This document shows, piece after piece, positions 1 through 9,251 of a stretch of 22,420 nucleotides of DNA. The stretch's first letter is position 1; every line of letters starts with the position of its first letter. The translations under genes and the position numbers were made by a program. The notes beneath the pieces are model-generated. The model was not told the DNA's origin, did not search any database, and was given only the letters and a program-made list of their open reading frames with translations. This stretch comes from Salisapilia sapeloensis (taxonomy: Eukaryota; Oomycota; Peronosporomycetes; Peronosporales; Salisapiliaceae): contig JAADVB010000276.1 of the NCBI GenBank assembly GCA_023334545.1, forward strand, positions 1 to 22,420, written 5' to 3'.

Positions 1-29
1 ATAGTATTTAGGCGCTGAAATTAGTATAA

Positions 30-101
30 GGTCCTATGGTGTAATGGTTAGCACTCTGGACTCTGAATCCAGCGATCCGGGTTCAAATCCCGGTAGGACC
101 T
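30..101 (+). tRNA. tRNA-Gln (anticodon CUG)
   Basis: This is a 72-nt tRNA gene without an intron. The acceptor stem GGTCCTA (30-36) pairs fully with TAGGACC (94-100), and the discriminator base is T101. The anticodon stem CTGGA (56-60) pairs with TCCAG (68-72) and closes the loop CTCTGAA, giving anticodon CTG at 63-65, which reads CAG glutamine codons. The D-arm segment and the T-arm segment GGTTCAAATCC match the internal A and B boxes used by RNA polymerase III. CCA is not encoded, as expected in a eukaryotic nuclear gene. The sequence is close to the eukaryotic tRNA-Gln consensus. A second copy with anticodon TTG lies at 8966-9037. Confidence 0.96.
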
Positions 102-102
102 C

Positions 103-108
103 TTTTTT
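103..108 (+). terminator. Pol III terminator of tRNA-Gln(CUG)
   Basis: A run of six T residues starts two bases after the end of the tRNA. This is the usual RNA polymerase III termination signal. Confidence 0.8.
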
Positions 109-3100
109 CCATCTCTATTTTTACACAAACCAGACACAGACCACCTTAATGGATCCATGTACCTATTATTTTTAGTACACTTCTGCACCCCCGACCCATC
201 TTAATCGGCAGAGTTCGCTTTCTTCGTAGCTAACTAAGTCGAACTTTAGTAATATTCTGCACCTATCGATTATTTTCAGTTAACAATTTGCATATATACT
301 TCTACTGAACGTACGATTACGGCGCATATAGTACATCGTGTTGGATGTAACGAACTTGGCATTGTAAGCAGAAAGCCACATGCAAAAACGATCTCGTACT
401 AAGTCTAATCAGTGGCTTTGCGTGGAAAATTTTGTCAAGTTTTTTGTATAACAATATTAAACCAAGTGTTTGCAGCGGGCCCAAAGAGGGCTTACAATTG
501 GACGAGAATAAACAAAAGTATAGAATGATTTTTTCGCGCATCTAAGTATTACCATTTGATACAAGTATATTCTGCAATTTTTCGTAGCTTTGCTGATCTC
601 TAGCATCTATCGGCTGTACAATCTTGTAGATACAGGTATTTATCAAGTAAAGTAGCCAAATAATTGTTTTGCGATTATGTATAGATACTTGGTTACCCTT
701 GTAGTCTTAACACCAAATGAGTGTAGTTTGATTGGCTGTTTGTACGGATAAAATCGAGAGCGAAAGCATTTTCAATAGATGTTGGTGATTGTATTGTACC
801 GTCGTATTGCAACTTTATCACCTTTCTCGACTGTTTTTAATTTAATATGTTAAATGAAGCGACGCAAATATGAAAAATGCATTTGCTCAGCCTCCAAAAT
901 GTTCACTTTACCCAAAATGGGCTGCTCGAACACGCTGATTTTATTATGTCATTTTCACTTCAAAATGAATATCCGGATTGTACAGTTCCCGAGGTAAAAT
1001 TAGAAACGATGAACGAACGGTTTTTCCATTATATCATAGAACCTCCGATCCTCCAACCGTACCGGACCGGTGGCGAATAATGATACAGTTCAGAAAATAG
1101 TATGCATGCAATTTTACAAGGTTATTAGTTTATTGAACTTCGAAATCTAAAAGTTTACTGGCACACCTGGCTACGCGTAGTTCATTGTACGTTTTGAAAC
1201 CAGAAGACACAAGCCACCTAAATCACATTCTCCGCCCACCCGCCTACCACCTATTACTGGCCTTCATTCACGACGCGCCCCACCATCGACCACCGCGAGT
1301 CGACCAATTGCCTATCTTGGGCCATCCAACGTGTGTTTGTGAAGCTCTGTGGTGGAGCCTGGCTTTGTCGGAAGGACCGGTTCGATTTCGGGTTTGATGT
1401 GTAGGCTATGGAAAGACTGGTGTTTGTTGTGCAATGGCACTCATTTATCTTGCTGTAATGCGATTGTTCAGCATTAAGCATGCTGTTCGGGTCTACAATC
1501 ATAACGAGAAAACATATGTCAATAACATTGCATTCGAATTGGCTTTCTCTGCCTACTCATCTTTTGGTACTATTCTTCTGTGTCATTATAGCTAGTGTCT
1601 TTCTTAGCTTCATCATCGATGTAGGTACGTCGGACGGGCTCACGATGCTTACACCTAAACAGCGCAACCATGTCAATTGGGACATTTTTGCATGACTCGA
1701 AGGTTGCCTTCCGCTCCAGTCAACAAGAAGACTTTTCCCGACAACAACGCGATCAAGGTGCGGTGAACGCTTTAGATGATATCGACTTGCGCAGTCAATT
1801 GACTAGAGAGCTTGTCGTTAGGCTTGGCACTTCTGGCCAGCCCCTGGTCGATGTCGCCCATTTCGACAACTCTGCGCTTCTTCACGGTCAGATTGTGAAG
1901 CCAGTAAGAATTTAGGAAAGCAAAGGTAGTATGAAACGCCTTAGATACATGCACCTTGCTTTCTGCCATATTTTATACTGCGTTTCATAGCGTGCGAATG
2001 GCTCGATCGTTGACAAAGAGTTTCCATACTTTCGCCAAGTCAATGCATAGAGTCTTAAAGTCGGTGTAGGTATCCATCGAATTTCGGAAATGCATGATCT
2101 GTTCTCTGTCGTGAAGGCTTGGCGGTATTATTTTTAATGGTGGAGACCTCTAAAGCAAAAAAGTGGTAACAGCAATTTCGAACTGTGAACTTAACCGGTC
2201 TATAAGTGTGCTACTAATACAGAATGTTGCGCATTTATTATGGAGCACGTAACACCATCTTATTAGCCACAATAGTCTTCCGACGAAGAGAGATCTTCTT
2301 CGCTAGCCTTCTCACATGATGAAGCGACCGCAGATGATTGAGCACAATGTTGCTATCGCGCAATCAAATGCTTATCCTGTATAAACGCTAAAACATTTGT
2401 CTCTTTCTGCATACTAGTGACATGGACATGGTTGCAATACCGAGTGAATGAGCTATCTAGTAAGAAGTAGTCGGAGAGGAAGGACTTCATGTATGCTGTC
2501 AGTTGCTTGGCGTCCGACTTCTTCTTCATCACCGTACCACTCAACTCCGACCATAGGCGTGGATCTTTTGTATACCAATGGAATCACACATCGCGAAGAT
2601 TGGCCCTCGTTCTTCTTTTGCGTAGTTTTGCATTTATCCATCGCTTTGCTTATCGAGCTGATCCGTCATTACTGCAATAGCCGACGGACCTTTATTTTCG
2701 CTAAAGACATCTTCCATCAGCGCAAGACGCCAATCTTGTCTCTGAACGAGCTATACTAGCTGGTTTATCAACGTCGTTTACAGTTGCATGACCGTTAGTT
2801 CGCTTGCGCCGTACGTCATATCTTCTGTGGTATGCTGAGAGGCTTCTGAGCAACCTTTATCTGAGGAAATAAATGAAGACAACAAAAAAAGATCCGCGAG
2901 GGAGGAACAAGAAGCGGTCACGGCGGCTTCAAGGCGTTTGATGGCTAGGTTGGCGGGATTCAATTTTTAGAGACGAGTAATGAACCATCAGATACACAAT
3001 AATCACCTCGAGGATACGCGTAATATCGTCGTATTGCTCCTTCGCTAGGCCAAAACACGCCGCAAACACATTCGACATGATCGCGTAAATCTGGGCTTAG

Positions 3101-3388
3101 TTTGCAGTGTCCAACAAGCGTAGAGAAGCAAGTGGGATAGTGTATAGTGTATCGTAACCGTTCAGACGCTTGCAGCACGATCATCATCAGGGGAGTGCTA
3201 TAAACACACGCAAATGCCTGGATCATATTGTCCATGTTCCATGCACCGCGGTTAAAGTTTCACTGTGCGGCGAGTTTGGGGGTTTCATTTGCATGCTGCA
3301 ACTCGCTGCGACGGAAAGAATGCGACGACAATATATCGGTAGCTCCGGTTGGAGGTAGAGCACGAGCAACTCGTCTATTTAAATAGCT
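109..3388. other. Gene-poor stretch with no assignable gene
   Basis: About 3.3 kb of AT-rich sequence without a convincing gene. The reading frames are short (60-105 codons), occur on both strands, and match no family I recognise. Somewhat protein-like frames lie on the minus strand at 1772-1969 (65 residues, containing EMGDIDQGLARSAKPNDKL), at about 1989-2150 (containing MDTYTDFKTLCIDLAKVW) and at 2960-3235 (91 residues). On the plus strand there is one at 2448-2759. All are soon cut by stops in every frame, which suggests decayed mobile or single-copy sequence. I found no reverse transcriptase or integrase motif. Confidence 0.5.
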
Positions 3389-3655
3389 GTGATTGCCAGG
3401 GTCAGATTTAGCGCGCTTCTTACTCGTAGTTTACATGGTGAGATCGACAGCAAGCACCATGAATTGAACTATGCTTTTGGCAGGTCGGTGATCAAGAATC
3501 GCAGTCAAGTAAGTTGCTGTGTTATTCTCGACGGCAGCCATACTTTCTGTATGAAGCTAAGAAAAGAGAAGCACGTCTGGTGCTATGCGTGTTTCAAGTG
3601 CAAGACCAATTGCAAAATGAGAGTGCGTGGCGGAGTCACAATCAGGGAGGATTAA
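3389..3655 (+). pseudogene. Possible FLYWCH-like zinc-finger fragment of a MULE-type element
   Basis: An 88-codon open frame without an ATG at its start. Around residues 45-80 (3521-3628) it holds an aromatic- and cysteine-rich block: a glycine-Ser-His turn, a basic stretch, then a tryptophan and cysteines in the pattern VWCYACFKCKTNCKMRV. This spacing resembles the FLYWCH-type finger found in many MULE transposase genes and their relatives, where a Y/F-W-x-C core is followed by a C-K-A/M-R motif. The final paired histidines of a complete finger are not visible, and no transposase follows. It could be a chance frame, and my confidence is low. Confidence 0.25.
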
Positions 3656-4002
3656 TAAGCCTTGTGCTCAGATGTCTTGGCGCGGATGAAACGGAAAAAG
3701 GTATGTATTGCGTTGATTGTAAGATTGTTTGCACGGATAAAGTTAAACTAGATTTGGCTTAAACATTTATTAGAGCAGGCAAATCAGCGCGTCATCCTGG
3801 TAGTGAGTAGGAGTAGATGTATTTTTTTCTATGTACATACTTTGCCATCCTTTTTGAATCTTCTTTCGTGCAAAATGCAGCTTGATTATCAAAAGCATCA
3901 GCTTCACGTTTCATGCAATGCTTCTTTAATGTACGCGCTTCTTTTAGAAGCGCACTCTTCAAGTTTTACTCGACGCGAAGAAATAAAGTATATAGCCCAC
4001 GT

Positions 4003-4251
4003 TTAGCCTGCCGATAGCGCTGTCGCGGAATTATCATTTAGTGCTTTACCTTTACGATCACTCTTTAACGCAAGGTGCATATGAAACGGTTCTATAATGT
4101 CTATGAACCATCGAGGTGCGTTTTCACGCAACATGCATTCCTTTACACGATCCATGTCCACCTCTATCTTAGTTAGAAACGCTATGTATGCACTCAATGC
4201 ATTAATTTCAACTTTTTGCGGTGTCGTCAACCGTAAATTGCGTAGCGGCAT
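4003..4251 (-). CDS. Unassigned 82-residue open frame
   Basis: An ATG-initiated frame of 82 codons whose composition looks protein-like (balanced charges, few rare residues). It includes the segments TTPQKVEINALSAYIAFLTK and ENAPRWFIDIIEPFHMHLAL. Directly upstream on the same strand, in another frame, lies a second protein-like stretch (containing LSDIPDLVEHIG) that ends in a stop just before this ATG. The two could be pieces of one gene separated by a frameshift or an unplaced intron. I recognise no family. It sits in the gene-poor half among decayed sequence. Confidence 0.25.
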   Translation of the reverse strand: MPLRNLRLTTPQKVEINALSAYIAFLTKIEVDMDRVKECMLRENAPRWFIDIIEPFHMHLALKSDRKGKALNDNSATALSAG

Positions 4252-4873
4252 TACCCTATATGTTCAACAAGGTCGGGTATGTCGGAGAGAACGAAAATAT
4301 GCAACTGGTACGTAAACACCCTAAATTTAGAATGCGCATATGTACATATTTGGCGAGTCAATCCCGACGAAATATGCAACTATTGGTAGCTTAAAGAACT
4401 CACCTAGCCCTGTATGGTCTAATTGGACAATAAAAGATATTTAGCTTGGATTGAAGTGCTTCTATTTGTTGAATTTGTAGTCCGCTGTATATATTCACTG
4501 AAATATATCAACTCTATCTTCATGTAAGGTCGGAGGACATATGATATTCATCTATATGCCATGTTAATGTATATTTACAGCTGCCGCCTAAAGTTTTCAA
4601 ACGACATTAATTGGCGATTGATAAGAATCTTTTGGTGAAGCTGTTGCTTTCTTTACACCAAGCTTGAAACATCTCTCACTTCTTCCATGATATCCAAGTT
4701 TCTTTCTGCTCAATTTTTCTATGCTGTTCTCCATGGCGTGCATTCTGATTCAGCGACCCGCTGCGTGATCTTAGTCGAAGTAATTAAAGAGACATAACGG
4801 TTGGTCGAGGTTTGCGATAGAAAAGGGAGCTCAATATCGTTTTCTAGGCAGCACAAAAATGAAAATATACTAA

Positions 4874-5131
4874 ATGGAGCGTCTGGAGCTAAATTTGCTC
4901 CATTCAGTCTACTTATTCGGTTACCCCGGTGCGGATATTTTTTCTGGGCAAACGGTTGACGGCTTAGATCTCAGAATAAAGTACGTCGTAGTGGCGTCAT
5001 TGGTCTCATTTTTCTCTATGCTTGCTTGGTCGTTGATAGGATTTGAAGCGAACAATACCAGGAAAGAGAATTTCCGGCGACAAACTCTATGGTGTCGGAC
5101 TGTGCAATCCTTATTTGTTGATATCACCTAG
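4874..5131 (+). CDS. Unassigned 85-residue open frame with one possible membrane segment
   Basis: An ATG-initiated frame. Residues about 37-56 (core VVVASLVSFFSMLAWSLIGF) form a hydrophobic stretch long enough to span a membrane, followed by a basic, polar tail. No family is recognised. The overlapping minus-strand frame at 4921-5127 is of similar length, so the coding strand is uncertain and this may be chance. Confidence 0.2.
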   Translation: MERLELNLLHSVYLFGYPGADIFSGQTVDGLDLRIKYVVVASLVSFFSMLAWSLIGFEANNTRKENFRRQTLWCRTVQSLFVDIT

Positions 5132-5135
5132 GTCT

Positions 5136-5465
5136 TCACCGTCGTCTTGTGTAGGTGACGATAGGCATTATTCGAACATGGAACAAACACGATACCTCCA
5201 GAATAGCGTACCCAAAACGATACCTTGTACGAACTTGTGTACAGATCGTTTGAATTAATTCGCTAATATTTCGAATTTCATTTTGAACTGAAGGTCCATA
5301 CAAGGCTGACGTACCGGCGAATATTTTGAACCAATTCAACGTATCGACGGGATGCTCCAAGTATATTTTTAACAACATGATATTGTTTAAACCTTTTAGA
5401 CGTATCCGAGGGAGTAAACCATGGAGTTGAAGTCTCGGCAGAAAGCCCTTATGAATCAACACCAC
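5136..5465 (-). CDS. Unassigned 109-residue open frame
   Basis: This is the longest ATG-initiated frame in the gene-poor half (109 codons). It is basic and leucine/isoleucine-rich. Its N-terminal part alternates basic and hydrophobic residues (GFLPRLQLHGLLPRIRLKGL). The middle (HPVDTLNWFKIFAGTSALYG) looks protein-like, and the C-terminus ends in a run of arginines. I recognise no domain, signal peptide or membrane segment. It may be a small orphan gene, a fragment of a decayed gene, or chance. Confidence 0.25.
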   Translation of the reverse strand: MVLIHKGFLPRLQLHGLLPRIRLKGLNNIMLLKIYLEHPVDTLNWFKIFAGTSALYGPSVQNEIRNISELIQTICTQVRTRYRFGYAILEVSCLFHVRIMPIVTYTRRR

Positions 5466-5959
5466 TGCACCTCACTTTAAAATACACGACATTGCTCTAA
5501 TAAATACTATTGACAACCCGAACTAATTCTGCTATAAAACACTTATGTAGTAAATCAAAAAGTAATAGGCAAATTATACTCGTATTTTCTAACTACGGTC
5601 TTTCCACATAAACTAGATTTTTATATCTTTTATCTAGGTTACCACTTGCTATCTAGAGTTAACAGCGTAATTGAAGAGCAAAGTTCTGGTTAAAGCAACT
5701 GCAGCTACCTGTCACACAACTCGTGCTAGCCCATACCGGCTCCTGGCTCATTGTGACAATCGTGGTAATCATGAAAACTTTGAAAAGCTATGACAACTTA
5801 TATTAAACTTATAGACGAACTACTGAGAGGACTATCCGAATATATTATGAGTCAAACATACATGTTTTGGATTTGACATGTGACAGTCTATCGCTTTAAT
5901 TTTAAGCGGGTTTGGGTGCCAGTTTTGGGTTATTGGCGAGCTAGAAACAAGCAAATTCA
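5466..5959. other. AT-rich stretch, nothing recognised
   Basis: About 500 bases with stops in all frames. I see no RNA gene, terminal repeat or recognisable coding remnant. It lies just left of the tandem repeat and the Harbinger relic. Confidence 0.5.
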
Positions 5960-6032
5960 TTTGCGTATTATATTAAGCATAAGCAAGATTTTTGCGTAGA
6001 ACTAAGCATAAGCACCGACTCAATATAAGCAT
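5960..6032 (+). repeat. Short tandem repeat, about 30-bp unit, two copies plus a partial third
   Basis: TTTGCGTA occurs at 5960-5967 and again at 5991-5998. Each is followed after 6 or 5 bases by an identical TAAGCATAAGCA, at 5974-5985 and 6003-6014. A truncated TAAGCAT follows at 6026-6032. The units are spaced about 30 bp apart. The repeat lies about 300 bp left of the Myb/SANT-like remnant and may be a subterminal repeat of that transposon, though I found no inverted partner on the right side. Confidence 0.7.
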
Positions 6033-6360
6033 GATATTTTAAGGTTAACCTCTACACATAAAAAGGTTCTTTTTCATTGTGACTTTTCTTTCGTCCGAAA
6101 GGTTTCTGGTATCAGCGACCTAAATTGGTCAATATTGACTCATTTGACAGGAGTGCCGCTTTACTCGAAAGTCAACAGTCAGCAGTGATTCTCACCGTAC
6201 CAGCAGAAGCAGAAGCTGACAAAGGCGGTGAACCGAACGTTGAGAAAAGACATGTCTATTTTGTCAGCTCCAGCATCGGATTTCAGCACGTAAAATGAGC
6301 TGAATGTAGATCGTCAAGATGAAGCATGCCTATTGGTAAAAATAAAATTTTTGTCGGGTT

Positions 6361-7207
6361 CTTATTGGTGGTTTAATTGAAGCTGTCGACCAGGCTGATA
6401 GCAATTCTTTAACATCCTGTCACTTGAAAAAGCACGCTCGGGTACAGAAAACGGTGGAACGTGCTGCTGAGAGAAGGAATGATAACGACATGAGTGTGCT
6501 CATCAACGCCCGGGAAGAGCGCATTGGAAAGTAACGTGCTGATAAGAAAGCGTTCTACTTGGCAGCTGCCAATAAGCTGCCAGGTTAGGACTGGAAGAGT
6601 GTGAAGAATATATACGAATTTTTGGAGTGCCATTATCAGGTTATCAACGCCAAAACGAGTGCCTCTGGCTTTGTAGCGCATGAAACGAATCCACCCACAC
6701 TATGCGCTACTATACTGAAGGAGTTTAAATACTACAAGCTCGACGCAGTACTTTGAGACAAGTGCAGATCTTGTCCGACTGTCGACGACTTGTGTCTACC
6801 TACGAATTCTACAGCTTTATTGCTAGAGAATGATGAAGAGCGGAGTCAAAGGTTTCATATTTCACGACATTCGATAACGTGAGCGATACTGCTAGCAAAA
6901 CAGTGGTAGTCTGTGGCCAAGAATCAGTGAGAAACACAACGGAACCTGGTGTCATGAGTCGTTGCCATTATGTTGTCACAAGTGGCGGCAAGTCTCGAAA
7001 GAGGAACCGAGGTCAAGTATTTCAAGCATACTTCGCGACCTTGATAGTCAAGATCTTGAAATGCAGCGTCATCGCTTGATGATGATGTGCCAATAGCTTG
7101 ACTTTGACATAATTTCTCGTCGTGAAGAACTCGAACTGTGTCGCGAATTTGTAGAGTAATGACGCGTGGAGTTCCAACTAAAGTTCCAGACAATGGAAAC
7201 TCAATAA
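6361..7207 (+). pseudogene. Broken Myb/SANT-like gene of a PIF/Harbinger-type element
   Basis: This is a decayed coding region. In one frame, from about 6361 to 6753, a basic N-terminal part leads into a Myb/SANT-like core at 6543-6753: an alanine-rich helix (AFYLAAANKL), then DWKSVKNIYEFLECHYQV, then an ASGF segment, as in the SANT-like DNA-binding proteins that accompany Harbinger transposases and are abundant in oomycetes. In-frame stops occur at 6532-6534 (TAA), 6586-6588 (TAG) and 6754-6756 (TGA). A second piece in another frame (7025-7207) encodes a charged helix with segments such as QDLEMQRHRLMMMCQ and LDFDIISRREELELCREF, matching the coiled-coil tail usual for these proteins, again with stops. 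The gene faces the transposase remnant at 7339-8780. Confidence 0.65.
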
Positions 7208-7338
7208 GAGCTACACAAGTCTCTTTCAAACAAAACTACGTAAAATTGAATGATAGATCAATTTGTCTAGTACGCGTAGCCGACATGCTTTAATACCAGT
7301 TGCTTCTGCACTTCAAATAGAAACTCGTTTGCTACTGT

Positions 7339-8780
7339 CTATTCATCCCTACTTTCATCATCGATTATTGATGTAGCAATCGGTTCTTCGACGTTGAATT
7401 CTTCGCATCGATCGTCTTTCTCTAGTATGAAGAAGTTGTGGAGAACTAGACAGCATGCTATCATTTGATTCACGGTATTGTGGTTTTCTTGTTGATCAAT
7501 GTGGCAAAGAAGCCGTCGCATAGACAGCAAAAACAAGTTTTTACCGTATTGATGCAGTGCTCAATCGTCATACGCATAGAAGAAAATGAAAGTTAAATAT
7601 GCATTTTTTTTGTATTTTGATTTTGAACCTTTGTATGATCTCATCAAATTGAGTGAAAACGCATAGACGGAATCGCCAAGCAAGAACTTGCCATTGGAGA
7701 AAAAGTCTGAAAGTTGCAATGCAATGGCCATATTTTTGTGCTGTCGACTGTCGTGAATGCTGCTTGGATTGTCTATTAACGTGGTCCGAATGGATATTGT
7801 ATGATCATAGACAATCTGAGCACCGACTCCATATCGTGACTTCCTATTGTAGTAGACCTTATGATCCTCTTTCGGTTTATATTTGTATTTAAACGACGTA
7901 CCATTAATGACCTCCGACAGCACCACGGAATTCACATTTCGCAGCAATTGCCGCAGCAATAGATCGTCGCTCGGCAGCTTTAGGCCACTAAATTATCGTT
8001 TTTCGCTTGTCAAAGAGTGTCATGGAACTCTTGCTACCTGTGAGAGGCTTACACGTGCAATAGGGGAAGCTTGATAAAACTAGAAGTGAATTTTATTTGA
8101 TACCTTTAGATCCTGCACTACCTTAAACATCTTTCCATTAAATGTACTTCCCATATGCTATGGAGGGATAGGCAGCACATCGAGTCACCTGTACCAAACT
8201 AGTGCCAAAACAAAAGGAAGACAAAGACGCTAACTACAGTAACTGACGGAGCACCCATTACATAGAGTGACTTTACAATGCGGAGTACAAACTTTATTAT
8301 TGTGCCTTCCCCGACGCCGAAATGCTGAGCGATAATATGGTAAGCTCTTCCAACACCAAAAGTTGTAACATAAAAGAGAAACACTTGCAATTGTAGCTTA
8401 ATTGTAGCTAGTGGAGGTTCTTTTTTGCCCTCGAAAACAGGAATAGAACGTACAAGGTCAATTACCCGATAAAACGTAGCCGTGCTCATTCGGAGGTCTC
8501 TTGTTGCACAAACGTCGTTCAGTGCATCGAGCTAGGCTTCTGTCCATTTCCCAGTTTTTACGATGACGTCACGAGCTTTCAAGTACGGACGAGACTTTAT
8601 AAGCGCATATAGAATAGACAGAAACTGGTCAATACGTTGAAACTTTGGATTCGTAGCGTAAAGCAATAGGAAAGGTTCGAGCTCCGTCAGCATCTCCTGT
8701 CGAACAGAGTGCCGAGTCATCGTTGTGAGTTTCGTTGTATCTAAACAAAGCATACGAGTTGTTGCTTTAAAAGGTAGCAT
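7339..8780 (-). pseudogene. Broken PIF/Harbinger DDE transposase (DDE_Tnp_4 type)
   Basis: Read on the minus strand, the pieces follow the usual order of a Harbinger transposase. An N-terminal helical part (8780-8535) ends at a TAG at 8532-8534, and the same frame reopens into a helix-turn-helix segment (about 8490-8260; AQHFGVGEGTIIKFVLRIVK). A frameshifted WPKAAERR block follows near 7960. The catalytic part at 7561-7959 includes YYNRKSRYGVGAQIVYDH, SSIHDSR and KFLLGDSVY. The second catalytic Asp is the codon at 7673-7675. The first Asp position (expected DGT) reads NGT, with codon AAT at 7903-7905. A candidate catalytic Glu (IEHCINTVK, codon 7560-7562) lies in a shifted frame. The last piece (7536-7339) contains the typical ACCLVLHNFF C-terminal motif. 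Stops, frameshifts and the Asp-to-Asn change mean it is inactive. Confidence 0.85.
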
Positions 8781-8965
8781 TTAAATACAGTCAGCGAATA
8801 GGACTGAAATCCGCGCCCTCACAGTAGCTCAACTCAGCTTGATTCCTATAGACTGATTACAACTGTTAACTTTAGCTTCGGTCGGTACCTAGAACAACTA
8901 GTGACTTTATCACACCCATATTATTATTTTATTTAAATATTATATGTCATAAGTTGTACTTATAT
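8781..8965. other. AT-rich spacer upstream of tRNA-Gln(UUG)
   Basis: This is non-coding in all frames. It should hold the right end of the Harbinger relic if that end survives, but I could not match a terminal inverted repeat here to the sequence left of 6361. Confidence 0.4.
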
Positions 8966-9037
8966 GGTCCTATGGTGTAATGGTTAGCACTCTGGTCTTT
9001 GAATCCAGCGATCCGGGTTCAAATCCCGGTAGGACCT
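8966..9037 (+). tRNA. tRNA-Gln (anticodon UUG)
   Basis: A 72-nt tRNA gene nearly identical to the one at 30-101. The acceptor GGTCCTA (8966-8972) pairs with TAGGACC (9030-9036), and the T-arm is the same. The anticodon loop CTTTGAA (8997-9003) gives TTG at 8999-9001, which reads CAA. The two genes differ at the anticodon wobble base and at T8996, where the other copy has A. T8996 faces T9004, so the closing pair of the anticodon stem is a T-T mismatch; the CUG copy keeps A-T here. The gene is probably still functional, though stem stability may be reduced. Confidence 0.94.
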
Positions 9038-9040
9038 CTC

Positions 9041-9047
9041 TTTTTTT
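9041..9047 (+). terminator. Pol III terminator of tRNA-Gln(UUG)
   Basis: Seven consecutive T residues begin three bases after the tRNA, a standard RNA polymerase III stop signal. Confidence 0.8.
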
Positions 9048-9251
9048 GACTATCCTTATTACGTGGCATGACTTCACGTTTTCTGACAGAGACGTTATTG
9101 CCAGTGCAATACATTTTGTATCGTTGACACCTATACACGCTGCCTCTCCTTCGCTAGTCGACGCATACAAGCGTGTGTCTTAGTAAAAATTGTCTGATAC
9201 AACAAATGCTTAGCATGAAGCACATTTATTCTTCCATCTCATCGAGCAAAG

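Noticed and set aside
100-6000. LTR or non-LTR retrotransposon in the gene-poor block
   Set aside because: No reverse transcriptase, integrase or gag zinc-knuckle motif could be recognised in any frame, and no long direct repeats were noticed.
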